In this document: one piece after another, positions 33,938 through 46,045 of the stretch | How the letters are laid out: every line of letters starts with the position of its first letter | Position numbering within the stretch: position 1 is the first letter of the stretch | Assembly (NCBI GenBank): GCA_029255685.2 | Contig: CM055312.2 | Span: 70,074,792 to 70,138,791, forward strand | Direction of reading: 5' to 3' | Length of the DNA: 64,000 bases | From: Silene conica | Taxonomy: Eukaryota > Streptophyta > Magnoliopsida > Caryophyllales > Caryophyllaceae | Made by a program: the position numbers and the translations under genes | The notes under the pieces: generated by a model | The model's input: the letters and a program-made list of their open reading frames with translations, nothing else | Told to the model about the DNA's origin: nothing | Databases searched by the model: none

Positions 33938-35732
33938 GAACGATTTTTTAAAATAATGCTCAAAAATAAAGTATTTATCATTTTGGGTCGGTTTTGAAAA
34001 TATTTGTTAAAATGGTGTCCACGTAGGCTCGGATTTTTGAAACCTAAAATGTGGAACAAACACGCCATTGGTAATGGCGTGTTTATAGTGTATAAAAAAT
34101 AAAATAAGATTGGGGGTCGAAACACGCCACATGAAATGGCGTGTTTGTTTTGATCACCAAAATGGCAAAGCAACATCACACTTTGGCTCCATCCTCTTAC
34201 CATCACCAGCTCGAAAAACAACCCCCAAATGTCGTCCCCACCCCCACCTTAACCCCAGCATCTACATTCAGTGTGACAGCTCCCTCACTCGGTTTTATCC
34301 ATCCGCCTTTTGCCTCCAACTGCCCATGGTCTCGGACCTCACCGTTCCTTTCCTCCATCTCTCTTATCAGACCATGCACACTATTTATTGTATCCTTAGC
34401 TATCACCCTAACATTCTCTATTGTGCAACTATAATCGTCTTGTCAAGCATCTTTATTCATCGAATCGAGTGATATTGGGATTTTATTTCCAACTCCTCTG
34501 AATTGGACGATTTTGGTTCGGTTGACAAGCTATCGTCATGTTAAAGAACACAACGTTTGGCAAATGAGGCATTGTGATGTAAACTTGTAGATTTCAACAA
34601 AGACATTGATTGCATATTAATTAATAAGCCATGAAGATGGAGCACCTGCTTACATGACGAGAGCTTACTCCAACTTCTTAATATTACGAAGACCCGACTT
34701 AATGCTCATATTGCCTTTATCGAGAAAAGGTACTCATCGCTATACTTGATCGTCACTAGCGAAAGCCCGAAACACTCCAGCAGATTCTACAGAAAATCAA
34801 TACCTAATGAAAAATATATGTTAAGATATTATACGATATTGTAAATATTTGATCATATCTTCTATATGTGGGTGTATATGTTTTGGTTATTCAGTTACCT
34901 TATATTAGGAGAGATATTAGGATATTATATTCTAATTCTAGTTGCATAATCTTTGTATACATAAGGGTGTACGTTGCTCTGGCATTCAATAAGAAAATTG
35001 CCTCTTTCACTATCTTCTTTATTTCCTTCTGTCAAATTCTTCAATACCCCATTCAGATCCCTGGAATGACGCAAATTGCAAACACGGTGAATCCATGTCA
35101 ACCGTATCTTTCTTATCCACAGATGCAAATGCGCATTACAGGTGATGATTGCTTACTCTTATACTATCGAGTACTTGGTACGGGCCGGTAGCGCACGAAA
35201 AAGTGAAGGTGAAGACGAGGAAGACATTTAATAAAAGAGGCTTCGCCGTCGAATTAAAGAGTTGCAAAAAGCTTCGGGACAACATGAAGTATTGAAGGAT
35301 TAACAGAACAACATGAAGAATTAGAAGCAGAGATATAAATTACAGGGGAAGCTATATTATGACGGAGTAGATGCGATAGTATTGTAGTACGAAGTAATCA
35401 ATTTTCCAGCCCATAACACGCCATTGTGTATGGCGTGTTCAGCTTGCTCCATTTTCTATAGCAACATAAAAATAAAACTGTTGAAACACGCCATTACTAA
35501 TGGCGGACATCTTTCTTATAACACGCCACTCGTATCGGCGTGTTCTATTTTTTCCAAATTTTCCCAATTGTTTCGTCTGGCTCAGATTTTCACTATAAAC
35601 ACGCCATTTGTAATGGCGTGTTTTAGGTTCGTAAAAACCGAGCCTACGTGGACACCATTTTGACAATTATTTTCAAAATCAACCCAAAAGAACAATTATT
35701 TTGTTTTTGAGCGCTAGTTCAAAAAATCGTTC
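33938..35732. mobile_element. Mutator-like element copy E2, inverted
   Basis: 1795 bp, the reverse complement of E1 over nearly all its length, plus about 510 bp at 34487-34988 that E1 lacks. Left flank TCTAAAATT (33929-33937), right flank TATAAATAG (35733-35741). The extra segment contains LTR-like sequence (TGTTAAGATATTATACG at about 34820) and a frame, MTQIANTVNPCQPYLSYPQM, that may be a captured host exon. It has the same hairpins and RNase H fragment as E1. Confidence 0.85.
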
Positions 35733-35741
35733 TATAAATAG

Positions 35742-36374
35742 TAAATATGATAGATATATTTTAGAAAAGTATTTAGGATTACCAATTCACAATTTTCAGT
35801 AAATTATAATATTATCAATTACCGTATACCACACGCCAACTATCATATTCTCAGCCCTATTATATTTTTATTAAATTATTCCCGTCTTACAACATAATCG
35901 TATATTTAGTAAATATAATTTATACATATTCTCATCGTGTGATTAACCATTGCCCAAACCTTAAGATGCGAGGTATTACATTTTTAAAATGCTAAGAAAG
36001 GTCCACAACAATTTGAGAAGAACCAAATTTAAAACTTGTGCAACGCACAAGTACGAAATCTGGTTTACTAAAATGATTAAAAATTTTAACAGTAGTGTTT
36101 TTTATTTGATGATGATTTTATAAATCTTTATTATTAAAGTAACAACCACAAAACTTACGCGGTTGCGGTCGAAAAACTTACGCGGTTGCGGTCGAAAAAC
36201 TTACGCGTCAAAACAAATTTTTCCATTCCTGAATTTTAGGAGCCACTATCTATGTACTCCGTACAATTTAATTAAATGTTTGCTATTTACATGATATATA
36301 CTCATTCTCAATATTTCAATAAAAAAAACTTACATCAACTTTAACAATAAAATACACTAGCGATAACAATACAT
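35742..36374. other. AT-rich intergenic DNA with a 23-bp tandem repeat
   Basis: No gene. 36150-36209 has about 2.5 copies of a 23-bp unit around CTTACGCGGTTGCGGTCG. A hairpin CTTGTGCAACGCACAAG then TACGAAATCTGG at about 36028-36057 looks like a Helitron 3' end, but no partner was found. Confidence 0.45.
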
Positions 36375-36377
36375 TTA

Positions 36378-36685
36378 GGGGGCGTTTGGTTCGAAGAGAA
36401 GGAATGGAATGGATTGGAATGTCATAGCATAATGGAATGGATACTAAATCTCATACTTGGTTTATATTGTTTGGTTGAACCTTGGAATGGAATGAAATGT
36501 CCAACCTTATGGAATGGAGTTGGAATCTTGGGGTAAGGCCGTAAGGGTTGGGTATGAGATTAGGGGGATTGGAATGGATTTAGAATCCATCCGGATTCTA
36601 ACTCCATTCCAAAATGACCTAACCAAACACTAGAATGGAGTAAATCCATTCCATTCCATTCCTACTCCCCCAACCAAACACCCCC
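36378..36685. mobile_element. Tourist/Harbinger-type MITE, with L1 inserted at its edge
   Basis: Ends GGGGGCGTTTGGTT and AACCAAACACCCCC; flanking 3-bp TTA at 36375-36377, and on the far side of the L1 at 40321-40323. 308 bp, rich in GGAATGGAAT and its complement. No coding sequence. Confidence 0.88.
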
Positions 36686-36687
36686 TT

Positions 36688-39600
36688 TTTTTTTGGTGGA
36701 AAAGACGTGGGACAGAGCCCAGGAAACAAAGCAAAAACAAAAACAACGAACACACCAAACGAAAACGAGACAAAGCAAAAAGGACAAAACAAAACAAACT
36801 CTAACTAAGCACCGAGACCAGAGGGCTACGGCATAACATCAGTCGGGACTAAACGGGGCCAAGCAACCCCACTGGCATCTGAAGTAATGAGTCTTCGGAG
36901 AGGATTTGGGATATGGTCTGGCTCCAAAATCTGTAAATTCACGTCTTGGCTCACCCCCATGTTGGCTAACCAATCGGCACAAGAATTTGCTTCTCTGTAA
37001 ACATGGACTAAATCCGCTTGCCACTCCGTATCATAGTATAAGGATCTACACAGACGGATTAAGTGGGAATGTGCAGTAGGAAGCAACTCCTTCTCCGGAT
37101 CTTTCATGAACCCTTCAACTACCTTAGAGTCTGTTTGAATAACAATGCAGGTATATTTTTTCTCAATAGCAATCAGCAAACCCCGTCTAAGAGCCATCAG
37201 TTCAGCTCTTGTAACAGTAGCCACACCCAACCTTTCAGCAAAGGCCACTATCTCCTTTCCCGAACTATCTCTGATTATACCTCCCGCTCCTGCTAATCCT
37301 GGGTTTCCTTTCGAAGCCCCATCAATATTCAACATAACCCAGTTCACCGGTGGTGCACACCATTTTATATTAACCTCCTTGCGGCGAGAAGTCGTACCAA
37401 GGGTAATCAAGTCCCTGGTATCTTTCGCCTCCATCACTTCACGAATGCGCTCCGTGAGAGTAATAAAAAAGTTTGCAGGGATAGTCTCAGACCGGTTAAA
37501 AACCCTACAATTTCGCCACCTCCAAATCCACCAAATAATCACCGCAAAAGTAGTAGCCCAATGCTCCCCTACACCGCGGCCCCTCTTAGAAAGATTTAGG
37601 ATAATCCATTCCTTAATATTAAATGTGGAAGAGAACTCATCAGTATTAGCAAGCGAGAAATGAGACCAAACCATTCGAGCCTTGGGGCAGTCTCTCAGAA
37701 GGTGGAGGGCCGTTTCTTCAAGACCCGGACAAATACCGCAACAAGGGTCTTCCGTAAAACCCCTTTTCGCCCTATTAACATTAGTCATAATTCGATCGTG
37801 CATGACCAGCCATAGAAAGAGACGCATCCTCTGTGGAGCCCAAGTAGTCCAAGGTAACTTCCAATAAGAACTTGAATCCTGACTGGGCATCTTACGAATG
37901 ATCCGAATAGCAGACTTAACTGAGAAATAGCCCGAAGAGGTTTCAGCCCAATAGAATTTGTCAGAGTTGGATTCGCCTGGCACTACTTCAAAAGAGGCAA
38001 TAGTCTGGAAAATATCTGTCGGAAGGAGATCCGCGAAGAGTTCCCATTTCCAACCGGTTGCATCGTCCCAAAACTCCGCTACTGTCATGTTCTGAAATTG
38101 TTCCGGAATTTCGAATTCAGAGTGGTATTCAAGGGATTTTTCAGTAGCCCATTTGTGTTTCCAAAAGAGCGTCGAAGTCCCGTTTCCCACATTTGAACCG
38201 AGGCCTTGTTTTAGTACTTCAGAAGCTTCTACAATTACCCTCCAAACATTCGAGCAATCCTGCCTAGACTCAAACATATCCATATCACAGCGGCCCTTAG
38301 TATATTTATGACGAAGAACACGAGCCCAGAGTGAGTTTGGCTCTTTAAGTATTCTCCATCCTAATTTAGCCATGAAAGCACTATTGACCTGTCGCATCGA
38401 GCGGATCCCTAAACCTCCATTCTCCTTATCATTAGTGACCATATCCCAAGAAACTAAGCTTATGCCGCGAGATTCACTGTCACCTCCCCACAAGAAACGC
38501 CGCGATTTTTTATCTAATTCATCACAAACACTTCGCGGTATAAAAGCGGTCTGCATTGCATAAGAAGGTACCGTGTTGAGCGTTGATTGAATGAGAGTGG
38601 CACGCCCCGCCATTGACAACCCTCTCGACTTCCATCCCGAAAGTCGTTTATCTACTCGTTGGATAACATAGTCAAATGTTTCTTTCGTAACTCGTCCATG
38701 AATAGGTGGCATTTCCTTATTGGAATATTTCGCAAAATTTCGAGCGAAAGTAGAACCTACAACTGCGTTCGCAGGTACTGGGCTTCGAAGATTTTCGCCA
38801 CTCTGTTTCTGTCCATTCTCGTTAAATCCTTGGAGTGGGCTCGTAGCATTCAGATCTCCTCTTTCTTCGCTTGGGCCCCCTTCTGTCACTGGCACCTCAA
38901 CCAGTGTGGCACTGTCCTCTTTGGTGTCATCCGCACCCTGATCCAAATTGATTAAAGCTGAAAATCGAGACCCGGCTCCGCCCCCCTGTTTCGAACTCTT
39001 TTTTCCAGGACCATTGTCAGGCAACGGGTTATTAGTCCGACCATGTTCAGAATTCGGGACTTTTTTTCGAGTTGGTTTTTTAACGTGCATCCAATCACCA
39101 AAGTTCCCATCAAAAACGTTGGAGTGGGCCTCATGTTCAGATGGTAAATTTTTTCGAGGCGGCTGTTCATCAACGTTAGGGGGTGCATTCTGTGAGGGTG
39201 GGAACGAGGGACATATAGAATCATTATGTCCTAATTTGCCGCATTTGTAACAAATTTGGCGAAGGCCCTCATATTGAATGATCCAGACCTTACCATTAAG
39301 ACGGAATTTAGAGAGTAGAGGTTTAGTGAGGTCGACTTCCACGCTCATGCGGATAAATTGACCTCGCTCAGCATTGATAGTCGGCCTGTCGTTACGGACA
39401 ACACGTCCAACCTTACTCCCTATCTTTCTGAGAATATCCTCATGGTAATATTCCACCGAAAGCCGGGGTATCCTAATCTAGGTTCTAAGGTAACGTATAG
39501 GTTCGTCTGTCCCAATGAAGTTCGGAACCCATTTGCGTATTGTAAGGTAGTGATCACCTATCATCCATGGCCCCCCCGATAGAACAAAGTCGTAATCCGC

Positions 39601-40306
39601 CTTATTAGTGAACCGAATAACATAGTATCCGCATCCCACGTCGGTGAAAATCACGTCTCCTTTAGTGGCCCATTTTCGTTTGAGTTGTCTAACAAGCGAA
39701 TAATGTCCTATACTTTTATCAAACATTTTGATAATTAGCGAGTTTCGCCAATTATTTCTGATCACCATTTTTTCTTGTTTAGTTAAAAGGATTGTAGGGT
39801 CAGAGAGGGTCATTACCCGTAATCGGATCTTCAACGTCATCGTCAGAGGTGTCCTCGTACATTTCATTATCGACCAAATGGTATCCATTATTAGGGTTTA
39901 AAGAAAAGGAAGGCCCCATACCTTTGTTCAACGAGTCCTTGTACGAAGTTATCGGTGTCGGCGAGGGACTGGTTCTTCCATTCGATTCTTTGGCGAGCGT
40001 GTCTGCCATCAAGGGTTCTTCAATGGCCCTCTGTGAGTTTTGGAGATTCTCAACTTGAGGGTTTAGCGGGAACGTATTAGGAACGAATGAGCAGTCCACA
40101 TCCATCGAGGAGGGAGGCGTTCCTCCATCAAAGAGTTGATTCATCTTACATTTCTTGATCGATCGCTCGGTTTTTTCGTTGTCGACTGAGGGGCTGGGAT
40201 TAGGGTTTTTTCCATAGCAGAGAAAAATTACTTTTAATCTTTGACTCACTTATTGACTTTTCAAAAAAGTAGTTTCTTCGTAGCTTGCTTCGATTGTTTT
40301 CTCTCT
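36688..40306 (-). mobile_element. L1-type LINE with internal deletion
   Basis: A 16-bp target duplication AACCAAACACCCCCTT (36672-36687 and 40307-40322) brackets the element. A T-run at 36686-36694 is its poly(A) tail, read on the minus strand. It carries ORF1 and only the last third of ORF2; endonuclease and RT are gone. It inserted into the end of the Tourist-type MITE. Confidence 0.92.
36826..40144 (-). pseudogene. L1 ORF1 fused to ORF2 C-terminus (zf-RVT, RNase H)
   Basis: ORF1 starts about 40144 (MNQLFDGG), shifts frame near 39806, then gives a DUF4283 domain (WRNSLIIKMFDKSIGHY ... GGPWMIGDHYLTIRKW). A TAG follows at 39478, where a Trp codon is likely original, then an 876-codon frame from 39456. 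That frame has a zinc knuckle (C69-C72-H77-C82), a low-complexity tail, and from residue about 247 the end of an L1 RT (MPPIHGRVTKETFDYVIQRV). Next come zf-RVT and RNase H, with NIDGASKGNPG, TRAELMALRRG, IQTDSK and REANSCADWLAN keeping the D, E, D, D residues. A clean in-frame deletion removed the ORF1 end, endonuclease and most of RT. Confidence 0.9.
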
Positions 40307-40544
40307 AACCAAACACCCCCTTAGATATATTAATAGACAAACTGTCATCACACTAGAAAAATATAGATAAAAATTTAACATCCCCTATCTATAAAAGGAA
40401 GGACATTTAAAGGATTTTGATTGACTATTGATTTGTAGGGAGTAAAAAAATAAACTAACCCCATGTTCATTCCTACTAATTAATTTCTCTCTCTCCTCCC
40501 CACTTTCTTTCCTCTAATTAATTATCTTCTCTCCTCTTTACTTA

Positions 40545-40891
40545 GGGTAACATTATTGGGGGTCTTAAGACAAGACTTTCTTAAGTCTTAAGACAAGACT
40601 CCCTCAAATTTACCAATAATCTACCCGAGTCTTGAGGAAAGTCTTAAGTCGAGTCTTGAAAATCCAAGACTCTCCTTAAGACTTTGGTGGGTCTTGATGA
40701 CCCCACTAAAAGTAGTTTAATAAGTATGTAAAAAGAAAAAGTAAAATGGAAAAGTAGAGTCTGAGGTGAGTCTGACGGATAACGTATACAGTTTTGGGTG
40801 AGTCTGAACAATAAAAAAATAATAAAAATTAGTCGAAATCTGATGTGGCAGAGTCTTAAGACTTTGGGGAGTCTTACGAATAATGTTACCC
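40545..40891. mobile_element. Harbinger-type MITE with GTCTTAAGAC motifs
   Basis: Terminal inverted repeats GGGTAACATTATT ... AATAATGTTACCC; 3-bp target duplication TTA (40542-40544 and 40892-40894); 347 bp, no coding sequence. The interior repeats AGTCTTAAGAC and GAGTCTTG. Confidence 0.88.
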
Positions 40892-40894
40892 TTA

Positions 40895-42540
40895 TACTTT
40901 AATATTCTAAATCTAATTATTCTAATTATATTATTTCATTCTTTTATTAAATAAATGATTGATTCATTATTTTATTAAATTAGCAATTATAAATTGATAT
41001 AAAACATAAAATTTCCAAAATCTTTGTAACCATAGAAAATATAAACCAAAATTTCGTTGGCTTCGCAAAAACGATCATATTAACCAAGTAAAAAATAATC
41101 TCTCAAGATTAAAATGTATAGTATTATAATTATTCAAACTTTTATTTATGCCGAAAATAATTAAAAGTAAATCAATCTTCATTCAATTCGACAGGTACAT
41201 ATTTTTAAAAAATCGTATCTTTGAAGAAATTATATACGCTTTTGATGATACATTTTTACATATTTACTTGGACTATGTGAATTATTATTAACTCGGTAAG
41301 ATGTGAAAATAGACAAAAAAAAAAAAAAAAAAAAAGAAAACTTACTGCATTTATTTATATGTTTTTAAAAATTAGTTAAATCAAAAAAATTGACCATACA
41401 AATATAAACAAATTAGGAAAACTTGAAAAATCGACCAAACTTACAGGAAATCATCATAGCACAAAAATCAGAAACATAACTCCATAAGTATTGGAGTATG
41501 AATCTTCACTATATAATCAATTCGAGAATTATACAACCAGATGTATACACCTGGTAGTATAGATTTCGAGCTTTATAACAAAGAATTTGAGCTTATACAT
41601 ATATTTTACGAGTTTTATTGAAAAGAATCTGAACGTTTTTATAAAAAAATTGTAAATTAAAACATTATATTGAAACTCAAAAATAATACATATAAAACTC
41701 AAAGATTTTAATTTTAACACTAAAAAATTAGAGTGCAAAGAAAATGTTAAAAGCTCAAAAAAATTGCATATAAGCTCAATTAAATTTGTATTAGATGTAC
41801 GATCCCATATATATCTGAATATATAATCTTATTTGTGCTATATAATTTCATGGTAACAAACAATTGAGATTTCGGGATTCAATTGAAAATGAAGTGAATG
41901 TTAAAATCATAAAACAAACCATATTTTGAAAATAAGGAGATTAACGAGTTGCGGATTTGTAGACATGAATAAAGAGATATGCATGGATGAAGGTCACTAT
42001 GAGTTTATTCGTAGAACAGATAGATGAAATGAGAATATTAGGAGGAATTGAAAAAGGATAGTGACACTGAGGCATATGAGTCTATTCGTAAAGATGTGGT
42101 AGGGTAATGTGTTAATTATTTTATTTAATTATATCTTATAATGATCTGTATGGAATCACATGAGTTTGGCAAGTGAAAAGCAAATAGTTACGGAGTATTA
42201 TGTAAATGTATGAGATTTACTTCAAAACTTACCAAAAAAGACGTCTTATGAGAGACCCGTCGAATTTGGACCTTTTAATTATTTTGGGCCCATTTTTTCG
42301 TACTATGGTTGTTTACTGTTTAGGATAGATGTATAAATTTTGGTGTTCACACCAAATTTAATGGACATTATGAACGTATTTTTGGCATAATGACAGTTTA
42401 TCTTTATACCAAATGTCGTTTGATACTATTATTAAAATTTATATGGAACTTACTTTTCATTATTTATATGAATTTAGTTAAGTTATTGAATATTCAATTG
42501 CCCGAAATTATATTCGTACATGTTTAATATATAACAATAC
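40895..42540. other. AT-rich intergenic DNA, nothing recognised
   Basis: No gene, no element ends seen. A run of about 22 A lies near 41314-41335. The short minus-strand frame at 41529-41738 is low complexity and not supported. Confidence 0.6.
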
Positions 42541-42672
42541 AGTAACTCTTTTGTGAGACTGTCTCACACATAAGACGGTCTATTTATATAAAAATAAAAC
42601 TCATTTATTAGTATAAATGAGTAAACTTAATATAAAAGTGGACTGTCTTATGGCGTGACACCGTCTTATTCT
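42541..42672. repeat. Short dispersed AGACGGTC element
   Basis: GTGAGACTGTCTCACAC ... ATAAGACGGTC ... GACACCGTCTTATTCTA; related to the segment in GrpE intron 1. Probably a small inverted-repeat element. Confidence 0.5.
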
Positions 42673-43549
42673 AAAACTAGTTTAGGACCCGTGCAAAATT
42701 GCGCAAAATTGCACGGGCATATAAATGTACAATATTTTACAAATACAAATAAAAGTATATAAAATTTAAATTCAACGTTTATTATACTTTTAACATTAAA
42801 TTAAAGGGTACATGCCTCACTAACATCGACACATCCCTATTTTGATTTAATAATCAAAATACACATGATCAAAATAATTAAAATTAAAAGGTACACATAA
42901 AAAATGAATATCGTATGTTTTCCATATGTCTTAAACTAATACAAAAACGTTCATATAATTATTAATGACATAGAATGGAATAGGCTATGTATAGTTAAAT
43001 TCAACTTCATTTAGTTCAGTTCAGTTTACTTCAACTCATCTCATGACAAATTAACTCTTTTTCGGGGTAATTTAGCTTCACTCCGACCAGTTCAGTTCAA
43101 CTCTTTTCAGCAAAATAAAACAGAGTGTAAAACCCGTTACTAACCATTTTTGGTGAATTGCATATATACTTTTACTACATGATTTTACACTAAATTAATA
43201 TAAATATTTTTACCCAACACCCTTGGTAGAACATAGTTACGTTGAAAACGACTCATTAGTAATTAGCCAATTGTGTCATTCAGAATAGCCAATATATACC
43301 CTCGTAAGAAAATGCCCCAGAACTATAAATTTGGTACTTATATAATTATATGTATGTAAATAATACAAAATAGTAGAATCTATAATATTTTATAGCTATT
43401 TTATCGCAAGATCAATGAGTTAATATAATATTAATAGTTAATATTAATTCAAATTAAAAGCTAAAAAACGGGTACGTTGTTCATTTTGAATTATTATTAT
43501 GCTAAGACATTCTTATATAGGTTCGTAATTTAACAACGAATTCGATGCG

Positions 43550-44135
43550 AATCAACATTATCGTAAAGTATTTTTGAGACGATCTTTATAATAATTGTAT
43601 TATTTTTGTAACGGTTTATATTATACGGTATATATCATTATTGACTTATTTGGTTCGGCGATTTGTATTATATGTAATTTACGGTTTATTGTTATTAAAA
43701 TATTAAGACGGTCTGAAAAGTAATTAATTTCCAAAACATTCACTCATAATTTGTTCTTATCTCACAAACACAAAAAAAAGAGAAAAAAGAGAGAAAAAAA
43801 ACACATCAAATAGTGATGTCGCGTCAATTACACGACAATATCATTGTGGTGCCCTGTAATTTATACGGCACCACCATTTGGTGTGTTTTTTCTCTTTTTT
43901 TTCTCTTTTTCTTTTTTGTTATTTGTGGGATAAGAACAAATATGAGTGAATGTTTGGGAAATTAATTACTTTTTAGACCGTCTTAAAATTTTAATAGCAA
44001 TAAACCGTAAATTACATATAATACAAATCGTCGAATCAAATACATCAATAACGATATACAATATAATTTAAATCGTCACAAAAATAAAACAATTATTATA
44101 AACATTGTCTCAAAAACACTTTATGATAAAACAAA
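43550..44135. repeat. Long foldback (two ~280-bp inverted arms)
   Basis: 43550-43830 reads as the near reverse complement of 43880-44135, with matching stretches such as AATTTACGGTTTATTG, AAAGTAATTAATTTCC and CATTCACTCATA. The arms are interrupted by a few small gaps. The loop holds CGTCAATTACACGACAATAT. A transcript would fold into a long imperfect hairpin. Confidence 0.8.
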
Positions 44136-44519
44136 ATATTCTTTTTTACTAAAGCTAAGATAAGGGCAAATTTGGAATAAATTGAAAAATAGGAAGCGTA
44201 ATAAGTAAAACATGGGGCGTGATATACCAAGTCCCTATATCCGTTACAAATGAGAATTTGTGAAACTTTTGACTTTAAGCATATGTATCGTCATATCTAT
44301 ATATTCATAACTACCTTAATTCAATTATCTGTCCATGATTGTCCGTCATTTGTCACCGTATTTTATTTTTTACATATTTTAAAGTTATTAATTATTTTTC
44401 TGTAAACATACGTGGTGTTTAAATTGATATTTTAGCTCACCATCTATTACAAGCCATATATTGCCAAATATTGGTCAAATATGACTATATTTGACACATC
44501 CGATATTTTATGTGACATA

Positions 44520-44802
44520 CTTCCTCCATTCATATCCAACCTACATATATTCCTTTTTCATCCATTCATATCCACTCTACCACTTTCCTAAAAAAGAAAA
44601 CAAAATGACTGGACTACCCTTATGGAAACCATTTATCTACCTAAAATGTCACTCCATGGCCCACCTATTATCCACCAACACACATTTAAATTAATAAAAA
44701 AACATCTTACACACTTACAAATGTACTTTTAATAGTTTTTTAATATCTTTCTTAATATTTGTGCAAAAAACATATATGCGCTTTGGATATGAACGGAGGA
44801 AG
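44520..44802. mobile_element. Stowaway-type MITE
   Basis: Ends CTTCCTCCATTCATATCC and GGATATGAACGGAGGAAG, flanked by TA on both sides (44518-44519 and 44803-44804), 283 bp. The ends and TA target are those of the Tc1/mariner-derived Stowaway group. Confidence 0.93.
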
Positions 44803-45330
44803 TATAGTTTATTGGTAAATTGGTAAACAATTTATATTCTAGGAAGATAGTTAGATAAGTAAAAGTAGGAATTTTAGGTATCTTATACTATTAATTATGT
44901 ATAATATCATTTTAGTTGGTTATGACTATATTATAGGAAGATAGTTAGAATAATATTTTGTAATTAATTATGATAATATCTTTAGTGGATTAAGGTTGGA
45001 AGGTGGATAAATAGGCGGGAAAAGTAGTATGTTAGTGGTTTGTGTTTTATTATTATATATAGATTTGATATCTTATCTATATAAATACCGAATCATTTAT
45101 CAAGCCGTGGTTGCGCCACGTCTTTCATCCAAGCTTTTTTTTTTTTTAATTCACTTAGGTGGGTCCCGCATAATATTTGATGATTTTTTTGCACCATAAC
45201 CGCCCAATATTCTACGTATTCCAAATAAATGCCTAAAATCGTAGATTCAGAAACATTACGAGCATTTTTATATAAATCATGAATTTAAATAATTAGAATA
45301 AACATTATCTGCGTGATAATTAGACCACAA

Positions 45331-45989
45331 TCTTATCTATATTAATACAGAATTATTTAATGAATTCTGGTGAATCTACGTCATTAATCCATCATTTTAT
45401 CTTTTTTTTTTTAATTCAATTATGGTGGGACCCGTATTGTTGTTTACTAAATTAATTGTCGAATAAATGTTTGTGTTTCATTAGTTATGTCATTATTACG
45501 TACTAATTCTTATTTATTTCGTAAACAATAATTTATACGTAGACGATTATATTTATAACATCTAACTTATATATATTATATATTAAAATATATTGTTCAT
45601 GTCGATTTATACATAATTATTAAATAATGATTTATGACTAACAATCAATATTATAATAAATAATACATAATTATAATAAATACTAACTAAAATTACACTA
45701 ATTGATATAAAAATGTAACAAAATAAAGAAAATGATAAAATCACGATCGAAATTTCAAGTACAATTTTCATGACATTACTAAATTAAAATAGCAATAAGA
45801 ATAAATTAAAATAACAATAACGTCAAAAAAATATTTTCAATGTCAATGATATTACAAAAATCTTAATCAGTTATAGCATATAGCCTAAAATTTCATCATA
45901 AAAAATATATTCGGATTATTAATAGAACTATTTAAAATAACAATATTATTAAAACGAGCCCGTGCAAAAATGCACGGGGTTAAAATTAG
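45331..45989 (+). mobile_element. Helitron-like element, nested copy 1
   Basis: Start TCTTATCTATATTAATACAG after an A. The end hairpin CCCGTGCAAAAATGCACGGG is followed by GTTAAAATTAG and T; the expected CTAG has become TTAG. 659 bp, AT-rich. Confidence 0.6.
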
Positions 45990-46045
45990 TTTTTGTTATT
46001 ATCAAGAATGTAAAATATAGTGAATAATTTTTTATATGGTTATAA

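Larger units (their letters stand above)
42677..45068 (-). mobile_element. Helitron-like element, minus strand (tentative)
   Basis: On the minus strand the 3' end is a hairpin CCCGTGCAATTTTGC ... TTGCACGGG followed by TCCTAAACTAG, then T. The 5' end is TCAAATCTATATATAATAA at 45068 after an A. It contains a foldback repeat and a Stowaway MITE. The 3' end is convincing; pairing with this 5' end is a guess from end similarity. Confidence 0.45.

Noticed and set aside
34868..35191. Independent host gene of 107 codons
   Set aside because: It lies inside MULE copy E2 and is partly mirrored in E1; at best it contains a captured exon.
32592..35666. Duplicate short genes at 32592-32819 and 35439-35666
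   Set aside because: They are mirror images within the two MULE copies, spanning the hairpin repeats, with no domain.
36028..36058. Helitron 3' end
   Set aside because: Hairpin plus CTGG before T fits, but no 5' partner or further copy was seen; too weak to list as an element.
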